DNA of 7,167 nucleotides, taken from positions 1 through 7,167 of the forward strand of contig CAYZNJ010000037.1 in the NCBI GenBank assembly GCA_964479745.1. The letters are read 5' to 3'. Below, one piece after another: positions 1 to 4,585 of this stretch. A model generated the notes under the pieces. That model was not told where the DNA came from, did not search any database, and was given only the letters and a program-made list of their open reading frames with translations. Each line of letters opens with the position of its first letter. Positions within the stretch are counted from its first letter, which is position 1. Source of the stretch: JACPNK01 sp964479745. Lineage in GTDB: Bacteria > Patescibacteriota > Minisyncoccia > 2-02-FULL-40-12 > IGHO2-12-FULL-4. The translations under genes and the position numbers were made by a program.

Positions 1-24
1 GTAATGCCGTTATACCACGATCCG
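1..24 (-). tRNA. Possible 5' part of a tRNA cut by the left edge
   Basis: Read on the minus strand, this has the layout of a tRNA 5' end. A 7-base acceptor strand (CGGATCG) is followed by T8-G9, D-stem GTAT, D-loop AACGGCA and TTAC. The conserved T8, A14, purine 15, G18, G19 and A21 all fall in place. D-stem pairs 10-25, 11-24 and 12-23 form, with a T-T mismatch at 13-22. The geometry matches the D-arm of the tRNA-Ala in this window, which also has a 7-base D-loop. It starts 10 bases beyond the stop of cca, in keeping with the tight gene-tRNA packing elsewhere. The anticodon lies outside the window, so the amino acid cannot be named. A C at position 1 is uncommon. Confidence 0.5.
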
Positions 25-34
25 TTTATGCTGA

Positions 35-1480
35 TTAACTTACAAAATGTTTTTGCTTAATTTTTTTAACTTCTTTTTCCTCTTCTTCTGTTATTTTTTC
101 TTTGCCGGCTTGAGCCAGCTTGAGTATTTCTTTTTCTGATAATTTATTCAGTTCAGCCGAGCGCTTATTCAGGTATTTCTCATTGTTTTTGCCGGGATCT
201 TCCAACACCTCGTTCATCAAGGCGTTAATGATCATGCCGACTTTTGGTCCGGGTTCAAGTTTCAGAAGTTGCATAAGCTGGTTGCCGTTAATTTTTAACA
301 TCTTTGGCGAGAGCGGGTCGCGGGCAACTTTATCAATCATGAATTGCAGGTGGCGCAGTTTGTAAGGTTTTGCTTTGGGCGTGCCGGAACCGATTCGGTC
401 AGCCTCTCTGACTTTAATTAAATCTTCAACATTTTCTTTGCCGATGTTGGCCACCAGCCGCCTGACTGAACTTTCGGTAACCTCACCGACGTTGTAGTAA
501 AACAAGTGCCACCTTACCAGCTTTATAATTTTTTCAGCCTGCTTTTGGGGAAATTTTAAGCGGTCTAAAATTTGAGCGGCCATCTTGGCGCCAATCATTT
601 CGTGGCTGTAAAAAGTTGAATTCCGGCCTTCTCCCCTTTTTGATTTCGGCTTGCCGACATCATGCAGTAACGAAGCGAGTTTGACTTCCACAGAATAATT
701 TTTTGAACAGGCGTAATCAAGGGCGCGGATATTGTGTTCCCAAACAGTGTAAATATGGTGCAGGTTTTGCTCAACTCCGACTCCCTCAAGCAATTCCGGT
801 ATGACATATTGCATCAGTTCCGTTTCTTTCAATAACTCCATGCCTCTTTTTGCTTCATTGCTTTCGACTATTTTCACCAACTCGTTACGGACTCTTTCTT
901 TTGATATTACTTTCATCAAAGAATGTTTGTTTTTTATCGCTTCAAGAGTTGTTTCCTCAATAGTAAAGTTAAGTGAAGCGGCAAATCTTATAGCGCGCAT
1001 CATGCGCAAAGCATCTTCAGAAAATCTGTCCTCCGGATTGCCGACTGCTCTTACGGTCTTTTCTTTCAGGTCTTTTTGCCCGTCAAACAAGTCGGTAACT
1101 TTGTCTTCTTTATCCATTGCCAAAGCGTTGATTGTAAAATCTCGTCTCTTTAAGTCTTCTTCCAGTTTTTCAGCAAACTTTATTTCATCCGGGTGTCTTT
1201 TGTCGGTATATTTTGACTCTATGCGGTAAGTGGTAACTTCCACCACTTCAGTTTTTTCCCCTTTGTCTATTTTTACGCCGACAGTGCCGAATTCATTTTC
1301 ATAAAAACTTTCGGGAAAAATCTTTTGCACTTCTTCCGGTCTGGCGTTGGTCGTAATGTCCCAGTCTTTCGGTTCCAAGCCCATCAATAAATCTCTTACA
1401 CAGCCGCCCACAACAAAAGCCTGGAATTTATTTTCTTCAAGTTTTTGCAAAATATTTTTAATTTCTTTGGGTAAGTTCAT
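35..1480 (-). CDS. cca: CCA tRNA nucleotidyltransferase with HD domain
   Basis: This enzyme adds or repairs the 3' CCA of tRNAs from CTP and ATP in the cytoplasm. The 481-residue protein is a class II (bacterial) poly(A) polymerase/CCA-adding type. It has the nucleotide-binding GGCVRD motif (25-30), the catalytic metal-binding DWD (39-41), RRDFT (112-116) and the EDALR base-selecting motif (155-159). An HD phosphohydrolase domain with LLHDVGK (271-277) follows, then a lysine/glutamate-rich tail (about 460-478). The frame is open further upstream, but the 23 extra codons are just translated tRNA-Arg. The ATG at 1480, seven bases past the tRNA 3' end, is therefore the natural start. No good SD site precedes it; a GGGG in the tRNA acceptor lies 12 bases away. 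It is probably co-transcribed with tRNA-Arg(CCU). The enzyme is needed here because tRNA-Ser in this window lacks an encoded CCA. A CC-adding-only or A-adding-only role cannot be excluded by eye. Confidence 0.95.
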   Translation of the reverse strand: MNLPKEIKNILQKLEENKFQAFVVGGCVRDLLMGLEPKDWDITTNARPEEVQKIFPESFYENEFGTVGVKIDKGEKTEVVEVTTYRIESKYTDKRHPDEIKFAEKLEEDLKRRDFTINALAMDKEDKVTDLFDGQKDLKEKTVRAVGNPEDRFSEDALRMMRAIRFAASLNFTIEETTLEAIKNKHSLMKVISKERVRNELVKIVESNEAKRGMELLKETELMQYVIPELLEGVGVEQNLHHIYTVWEHNIRALDYACSKNYSVEVKLASLLHDVGKPKSKRGEGRNSTFYSHEMIGAKMAAQILDRLKFPQKQAEKIIKLVRWHLFYYNVGEVTESSVRRLVANIGKENVEDLIKVREADRIGSGTPKAKPYKLRHLQFMIDKVARDPLSPKMLKINGNQLMQLLKLEPGPKVGMIINALMNEVLEDPGKNNEKYLNKRSAELNKLSEKEILKLAQAGKEKITEEEEKEVKKIKQKHFVS

Positions 1481-1487
1481 AACTATT

Positions 1488-1564
1488 TGGTGCCCCGAGC
1501 AGGGCTCGAACCTGCAAACCTTTCCCTTAGGACGGGACTGCTCTTCCAATTGAGCTATCGGGGC
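1488..1564 (-). tRNA. tRNA-Arg, anticodon CCU, CCA encoded
   Basis: It forms a full cloverleaf on the minus strand. Acceptor GCCCCGA pairs with TCGGGGC, D-stem GCTC pairs with GAGC, and the T-arm is GCAGG-TTCGAGC-CCTGC, followed by discriminator A and an encoded CCA. The anticodon loop GTCCTAA gives CCU, which reads AGG. The anticodon stem has four pairs plus a G-A mismatch at 27-43, with a six-base variable loop. The stop codon of the upstream HTH/LAGLIDADG-like gene lies inside this tRNA: its TAA is bases 36-38 of the anticodon loop. cca begins seven bases after the CCA, so this tRNA probably has to be cut out of a longer transcript. Confidence 0.96.
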
Positions 1565-2192
1565 CTTTATTGTCTTGGATTTCTTTAGAAATAATTTTTA
1601 TTAAAAATTGCACGACCTTGAAAAGATAACCCCCTTTTTTTACAGTTATTCGACATATACCATAAGGCGATCTTCCTCTTTTCCCACCGTCATTATAATA
1701 CATATTTATTTTTTCTGGCGAAATTTTTGTTACTGATGACCAGTATTCTAGACACTTTCTTTTATCCATCCCAGTAAAATAACGGATAATAACAGAGAGC
1801 CTTTCAGTGTCTATTAAAAAACATTTTCCCAGAATGCTAATGTAGTTTTTAATCATTTCTGGGTCGGTATTGGTAAAAGTAAAGTCATTTTTATTTCCTT
1901 CAGCCCAGTATAACATTGCCAAAAGAGAACTAAAGTATTTATGAGGACCACTGGCAATAGCTATAGCTTCTTCCCAAGCCCGTTCTAGCGCTCGTCTCTT
2001 TCTGTTAATGCCACCAGTACTTTTTTTAGATTCCAAAATTTGAGCGTATTTGCCGCTTACTTTGATAGTATGAACATGATGCCATATTGTAGTTTTTGGC
2101 ATCTTCAGTTCTCTTACCAATTCATTAATGCTTAGTCCCCTTTTTCGCAAATATTTAAGACGAGAAATTTGTTCAATTGGGTGTCTTTGCAT
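1527..2192 (-). CDS. HTH protein with LAGLIDADG-endonuclease-like domain
   Basis: The protein has 221 residues. Residues about 8-45 form a helix-turn-helix of the resolvase/MarR kind (SINELVRELKMPKTTIWHHV). A basic linker (56-70) follows, then a domain opening with LLAMLYWAEGNK (90-101). It goes on with FTNTDPEMI, a central WSSVTKISPEKI and SPYGICRITV near the end. This pattern resembles a family seen in Actinobacteria and CPR bacteria, usually called an HTH or hypothetical protein, whose fold I associate with LAGLIDADG homing endonucleases. That link is from memory and uncertain. The canonical LAGLIDADG acidic motif is only weakly matched (YWAEG). The last 12 residues are translated from the 5' half of tRNA-Arg(CCU), so the gene has no stop of its own before the tRNA. 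The start is ATG 2192, six bases after a good -10 box and without an SD site. A transcription regulator is the main alternative. Confidence 0.7.
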   Translation of the reverse strand: MQRHPIEQISRLKYLRKRGLSINELVRELKMPKTTIWHHVHTIKVSGKYAQILESKKSTGGINRKRRALERAWEEAIAIASGPHKYFSSLLAMLYWAEGNKNDFTFTNTDPEMIKNYISILGKCFLIDTERLSVIIRYFTGMDKRKCLEYWSSVTKISPEKINMYYNDGGKRGRSPYGICRITVKKGGYLFKVVQFLIKIISKEIQDNKGPDSSIGRAVPS

Positions 2193-2198
2193 AGGCTC

Positions 2199-2227
2199 AT
2201 TTTACAATAAACTTCTGGAACAATCAA
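2199..2227 (-). promoter_or_regulatory. Sigma-70-type promoter, probably leaderless
   Basis: On the minus strand, TTGATT (2222-2227), a 17-base spacer and TAAAAT (2199-2204) form a good -35/-10 pair. The -10 box ends six bases before the ATG at 2192, so transcription should begin at or within a base or two of the start codon. No SD site is present. The geometry is identical to the promoter before the gene at 6029. Confidence 0.7.
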
Positions 2228-2291
2228 CACAATCCTAGTGCACAACTTTGTGTTTCCATATTTTGAAGACTCACTTGCTGGCAGGCCACTT

Positions 2292-2319
2292 TTGTGATAT
2301 TTTTCAATTTAGTTATTAA
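2292..2319 (+). promoter_or_regulatory. Candidate promoter of the small hypothetical gene
   Basis: TTGTGA (2292-2297) and TATTAA (2314-2319), 16 bases apart, sit in an A/T-rich stretch. They would start a transcript near 2326, giving a short leader before ATG 2344. An overlapping reading is GTGATA-17-TAAAGT, ending six bases before a TTG at 2329, which would be leaderless. The choice is open. Confidence 0.35.
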
Positions 2320-2343
2320 AGTAGTTACTTGATTTTATTTTTT

Positions 2344-2727
2344 ATGCAAATACAAAAAAACAAAGTTGAAATGAGCGGGCTTAGGGTTGAAATCAAAGCG
2401 GACTTCTCTAAAGATATCAAAAACTTAGACTCTCAAGAATTAAATTCTTTAATTAACAACTTTCGGCGCTACAAGAGTATGCAGATGGACAGGCTACGAA
2501 AAGAAAGTCCTCTTTTTGGCATGTCTCCGACTGGTCATGGTTTTGACAAAGAAAAAAGAGAAAAAATTATGGAGTTGCTTAAAGATGTAATTGACGGGAA
2601 AAATATTTCTGAAGAACGCATAGACGACAATTACGGAGAAGCGTTGAATATTATAGACTGGTATAACGAAAAAAAAGAAGAGTGGCTTAAAGAGGGTAGA
2701 ACAAAAGAGCTTGCTGCCCAAAAGTAA
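2344..2727 (+). CDS. Small hypothetical protein
   Basis: I do not recognise this 127-residue protein. It is soluble, highly charged and predicted mostly helical, with no signal peptide, membrane segment or cysteine. The central stretch runs FRRYKSMQMDRLRKES, then a glycine-bearing turn (FGMSPTGHGFD), then a helical part ending in IIDWYNEKKEEWLKEG. The ATG at 2344 is chosen as start. A TTG at 2329 adds five hydrophobic residues and fits a possible leaderless promoter, while ATG 2371 would give a 118-residue form. None has an SD site. The stop lies 12 bases before tRNA-Ala, so the two are probably one transcript ending at the hairpin after the tRNA. The gene is judged real because it fills the space between promoter and tRNA and has protein-like composition. 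Confidence 0.7.
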   Translation: MQIQKNKVEMSGLRVEIKADFSKDIKNLDSQELNSLINNFRRYKSMQMDRLRKESPLFGMSPTGHGFDKEKREKIMELLKDVIDGKNISEERIDDNYGEALNIIDWYNEKKEEWLKEGRTKELAAQK

Positions 2728-2739
2728 GAATATGTGCAG

Positions 2740-2813
2740 GGGCCTATGGTATAGGGGTAACACGAGCCCATGGCATGGGCTAGTCCCGGGTTCGAATCCC
2801 GGTAGGTCCACCA
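2740..2813 (+). tRNA. tRNA-Ala, anticodon GGC, CCA encoded
   Basis: Acceptor GGGCCTA pairs with TAGGTCC and contains the G3:U70 wobble pair, the established identity element of alanine tRNA. The anticodon arm is AGCCC-ATGGCAT-GGGCT, giving GGC (reads GCC, and GCU by wobble). The T-arm is CCGGG-TTCGAAT-CCCGG, followed by discriminator A and CCA. The D-arm is weak (GTAT/ACAC, with an A-C mismatch) and has a 7-base loop. It lies 12 bases after the hypothetical gene's stop and 17 bases before a terminator. Confidence 0.97.
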
Positions 2814-2830
2814 TTTTAAAGACAGGCTGG

Positions 2831-2861
2831 TTATAAAAGAGGCATAAGGCCTCTTTTATAA
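2831..2861. terminator. Intrinsic terminator after tRNA-Ala
   Basis: A perfect 13-base inverted repeat (2831-2843 with 2849-2861) surrounds a 5-base loop. Its G/C core (GAGGC/GCCTC) is flanked by A-runs and T-runs, so it could act on either strand. It should end the hypothetical gene plus tRNA-Ala transcript. Confidence 0.8.
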
Positions 2862-2874
2862 CATATTTGCTCGA

Positions 2875-2900
2875 AGAGTATCGTTTTGATACTCTGTTTT
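2875..2900 (+). terminator. Second hairpin, terminator or leader structure
   Basis: AGAGTATC and GATACTCT pair around loop GTTTT (2875-2895) and are followed by GTTTT. It comes 13 bases after the first hairpin and 30 bases before the secreted-protein start. It is either a back-up terminator or part of the leader of the next gene. TTGATA (2886-2891), half in its loop and 3' arm, is a possible -35 box. Confidence 0.5.
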
Positions 2901-2917
2901 ATAGAAACTTTACAAAT

Positions 2918-2921
2918 GAGG
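2918..2921 (+). promoter_or_regulatory. SD site fixing the secreted-protein start
   Basis: GAGG lies eight bases before ATG 2930. It supports that start over the upstream TTG at 2867, whose translation would run through the 2875-2895 hairpin. Confidence 0.6.
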
Positions 2922-2929
2922 TATGGCTG

Positions 2930-3604
2930 ATGAGAAAAATTCTTTTCACCTCTTTGTTTTTGTGTTTTTGTTTGAACGATTTTGTTGAAGCAAAAAACTT
3001 GTGTTGTTGCAACTACAAGCATACTGCTAAAGAATTTAGAGAAGAATTTTTTGGCAAATTTTCTTTAGAAAAGCAGAACTTTGTGGCGGATCTTTGGAAA
3101 CTGGAAAGGTTTGAGAATGAAGCCGAGATTAGAAAAGCTGTTGAAAGTAAGAAACTGGTGGCAGTTCCTTCTGTTGGCCAATACCATTTTATTGACCCTC
3201 GGCTTGATAAAAAAACATATTTCATCCGTCCTTGGACACTGATTTTTATTGAGCAGTTTGCAAGAGATTTTTATCTGCAGACCCAATCTCACAAAAAATG
3301 GCGAAAGAAGAAAATAGAAACCACGGGTTTTGTTAGAGACAGAAAATATCAAAAAGCTTTGGCAAGGAGAAATCCTAATGCGGCGCGTGAAGATGGCAAC
3401 CCTGCTCGCCAGTCCAGCCATCTTACCGGAGCGACCGTTGATGTTACCACCAGAGGTCTGTCTAAAGAAGAAATCTGTTGGATTAAAGAATATCTCTTTG
3501 AGTTACAGAACCTTTGGCTTATTCATGTCAGGGACGAGTTCTATAATAACTGTTTTCACATTATGGTTTTTCCGGTGCCGACATACACGGGAGATATAAA
3601 ATAG
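2930..3604 (+). CDS. Secreted M15/VanY-like (DUF5715-like) protein
   Basis: The 224-residue protein is exported. MRK is followed by a hydrophobic stretch (4-15) and a signal peptidase I-like site after VEA (19-21). The C-terminal half carries SSHLTGATVD (162-171), which gives the HxxxxxxD spacing of M15 peptidases (H164, D171), and a later FHI with H210. Together these would form a zinc site of the D-Ala-D-Ala carboxypeptidase/VanY/Hedgehog-like type. The sequence order, with NPNAAREDGNPARQ just before the SSH motif, resembles DUF5715. The likely role is cutting or binding peptidoglycan peptides outside the membrane; this is inference from the motif. The second half of the usual HxH is a single histidine. 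A cysteine cluster (CCC, 25-27) follows the cleavage site. A lipoprotein is unlikely, since no clear lipobox is seen. The gene has its own terminator and appears to be transcribed alone. Confidence 0.85.
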   Translation: MRKILFTSLFLCFCLNDFVEAKNLCCCNYKHTAKEFREEFFGKFSLEKQNFVADLWKLERFENEAEIRKAVESKKLVAVPSVGQYHFIDPRLDKKTYFIRPWTLIFIEQFARDFYLQTQSHKKWRKKKIETTGFVRDRKYQKALARRNPNAAREDGNPARQSSHLTGATVDVTTRGLSKEEICWIKEYLFELQNLWLIHVRDEFYNNCFHIMVFPVPTYTGDIK

Positions 3605-3628
3605 GGCGAGAAATCGCCTTTTGTTTTT
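3605..3628 (+). terminator. Intrinsic terminator of the secreted-protein gene
   Basis: GGCGA-GAAA-TCGCC (3605-3618) has a stable GAAA tetraloop and is followed by TTTTGTTTTT. It starts on the base after the stop codon. Confidence 0.88.
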
Positions 3629-3656
3629 GAGTCTTAAAGTGTTATTTTATAAAAAA

Positions 3657-3738
3657 GGAGGGTTCGCCTAATGGCATGGCACCGCACTCGAAATGCGGCG
3701 GGAGCAATCCCTTGGAGGTTCGACTCCTCCACCCTCCG
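3657..3738 (+). tRNA. tRNA-Ser, anticodon CGA, CCA not encoded
   Basis: This is a class II tRNA. Acceptor GGAGGGT pairs with ACCCTCC, and the D-stem is GCC/GGC. The anticodon arm CCGCA-CTCGAAA-TGCGG gives CGA (reads UCG). A long variable arm (GGGA-GCAA-TCCC) precedes the T-arm GGAGG-TTCGACT-CCTCC. The discriminator is G73, as expected for serine. The next bases are CTG, so CCA must be added after transcription. The other three complete tRNAs here encode it. Confidence 0.97.
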
Positions 3739-3741
3739 CTG

Positions 3742-3782
3742 ATGGATTTAAAGGTGCCTTTGGGCACATTTAAATCCATTTT
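3742..3782 (+). terminator. Intrinsic terminator after tRNA-Ser
   Basis: Arms of 17 bases (3742-3758 and 3763-3779) pair with one G-A mismatch around loop TTTG, followed by TTTT (3779-3782). The hairpin begins three bases after the tRNA discriminator. Confidence 0.82.
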
Positions 3783-3793
3783 GAAATAGAGAT

Positions 3794-3912
3794 GGTAGTG
3801 GGAGTCGAACGTCGGAGCGATGTTGAGCCAGCAGGCGAAACCGCGAGGCGGTGCCTAGCCCGAGGCGAGCGGCGGCGAGCCGAGAGGCGAAGGAGACTCC
3901 TCCATCCACCGC
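3794..3912. repeat. GC-rich structured element with tRNA-Ser-like ends
   Basis: This non-coding segment has 76 G/C in the 110 bases 3801-3910 (69%), against roughly 40% around it. The left end carries GGAGTCGAAC (3801-3810), the exact reverse complement of the T-loop region of tRNA-Ser (3718-3727). The right end, 3895-3912, matches 16 of 18 bases of the tRNA-Ser 3' end (3722-3739). The ends can pair with each other: GAGTC/GACTC, TGG/CCA and GGT/ACC, with small bulges. Inside is a hairpin AGGC-(GAA)-ACCGC-GAG-GCGGT-GCCT (3833-3856) and a 10-base-period direct repeat GGCGAGC (3864-3870, 3874-3880). It contains no complete tRNA cloverleaf and no plausible gene. It may be a REP-like or tRNA-derived mobile repeat, or a non-coding RNA. 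Confidence 0.6.
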
Positions 3913-3913
3913 A

Positions 3914-3941
3914 ATAAAAAGCCCCTTTTGTAAAAGGGCTT
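3914..3941 (-). terminator. Intrinsic terminator of the minus-strand hypothetical gene
   Basis: On the minus strand, AAGCCC and GGGCTT pair, with a TTTT/AAAA extension and one bulged base. The hairpin (3919-3941) runs into TTTTTATT. It lies five bases after the stop of the gene ending at 3946 and closes it against the GC-rich element. Confidence 0.82.
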
Positions 3942-3945
3942 GAAA

Positions 3946-4398
3946 TCAGTTTTCGTTAAAGTGGAAGCTTTTTAATCCGTTTAATAGAAAGTCAACTATC
4001 TCCTCTCCCTCAAGCTTAAATTTTGGGTAGTGTCTTTCCACGATACCACCACTACCTACTTTTTCGACGAGATAAATATTAATGCCCACAACAAACCATC
4101 TTTTTTGGGCATCACCTTGCATCTCTTCATCCCCGGTGTTCAAAGGAATCTCTCCCCGCAACGACAACTCAAGAACTATTTTATTAGTTGGCTTCTTCCA
4201 GCTCCACTCAAAAACAACTTCTCTTTTTTTGATTTTCCAAGTACCGCCAAAACTCTCATCATATCCGGCATCTCGAACACTCTCTAAGTCTATCGCTTGC
4301 CAGCAAGAACTAGGCACCATGTTTAATTCTCTAAGCCTTAGAACTGTGTCGTAAGCTTTTTGTTCGGAAAAAGTTAAAGTTCTTTCCTTGTCTGTCAT
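3946..4398 (-). CDS. Hypothetical protein with start SD site
   Basis: I do not recognise this 150-residue protein. It has no signal peptide or membrane segment. An N-terminal helix (about 9-25, LTFSEQKAYDTVLRLREL) leads into alternating strand-like segments: GTWKIKKREVVFEWSW, KIVLELSLRGEI, KRWFVVGINIYLVEKV and HYPKFKLEGEEIVDFLL. This suggests a small alpha+beta or beta-sandwich fold. The ATG at 4398 follows AAAGGAG with a 4-base spacer, the best SD site in the window, so the start is firm. A TATAAT lies about 80 bases upstream and the leader between them is full of hairpins. A terminator follows the stop, so the gene is a single transcription unit. Confidence 0.82.
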   Translation of the reverse strand: MTDKERTLTFSEQKAYDTVLRLRELNMVPSSCWQAIDLESVRDAGYDESFGGTWKIKKREVVFEWSWKKPTNKIVLELSLRGEIPLNTGDEEMQGDAQKRWFVVGINIYLVEKVGSGGIVERHYPKFKLEGEEIVDFLLNGLKSFHFNEN

Positions 4399-4402
4399 TT
4401 TT

Positions 4403-4409
4403 CTCCTTT
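4403..4409 (-). promoter_or_regulatory. Strong SD site
   Basis: AAAGGAG on the minus strand lies four bases before ATG 4398. A small hairpin AATCCG-AAA-CGGATT (4412-4426) sits two bases further upstream and might affect ribosome access. Confidence 0.85.
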
Positions 4410-4447
4410 CAAATCCGTTTCGGATTATCTGCTCCAGAGATAGGCGC

Positions 4448-4489
4448 GAAGGTCCTTCCCTGAAGGCAGGGTCATCCTACAAAATTATA
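4448..4489 (-). promoter_or_regulatory. TATAAT box and structured leader
   Basis: A perfect TATAAT (4484-4489, minus strand) predicts a transcript start near 4477 and a leader of about 80 bases. The -35 region is poor (GCCGCA at 17 bases), so an activator may be needed. The leader has overlapping, mutually exclusive inverted repeats: GAAGG (4448-4452) with CCTTC (4454-4458), that CCTTC with GAAGG (4462-4466), and CCCTG (4458-4462) with CAGGG (4467-4471). Confidence 0.5.
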
Positions 4490-4526
4490 AAAGAAAAGCA
4501 AGGGGTTGCGGCCACAGCGTCCCTTT

Positions 4527-4555
4527 TTGATTTTATGGTAACTTTGAGGTAAGCT
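4527..4555 (+). promoter_or_regulatory. Weak promoter candidate for the ChaN-like gene
   Basis: TTGATT (4527-4532), a 17-base spacer and TAAGCT (4550-4555) are the best pair seen upstream. The -10 matches only three of six consensus bases. It would give a leader of about 25 bases. Confidence 0.25.
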
Positions 4556-4585
4556 GGCGAAATAAGAGGGCTATTCCACACGACG

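Noticed and set aside
801..1229. 142-codon plus-strand frame
   Set aside because: It is the antisense of cca in its strongly conserved nucleotidyltransferase region.
1481..1549. A 23-codon N-terminal extension of cca
   Set aside because: It is translated tRNA-Arg sequence plus the seven-base gap; family members begin near MNLPKEI.
1488..1564. Group I intron or insertion in tRNA-Arg(CCU) associated with the LAGLIDADG-like gene
   Set aside because: The tRNA cloverleaf is continuous, so nothing interrupts it.
2494..2814. 106-codon minus-strand frame opposite tRNA-Ala
   Set aside because: Its start is the antisense translation of a tRNA and the rest is antisense to the small hypothetical gene; no protein-like motif.
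3864..3880. CRISPR or tandem repeat array
   Set aside because: Only two 7-base copies are present, with no repeat-spacer pattern anywhere in the window.
3794..3912. A tRNA-Ser gene on either strand
   Set aside because: Only pieces of T-arm and acceptor are present; no T-stem, anticodon arm or D-arm can be assembled in either direction.
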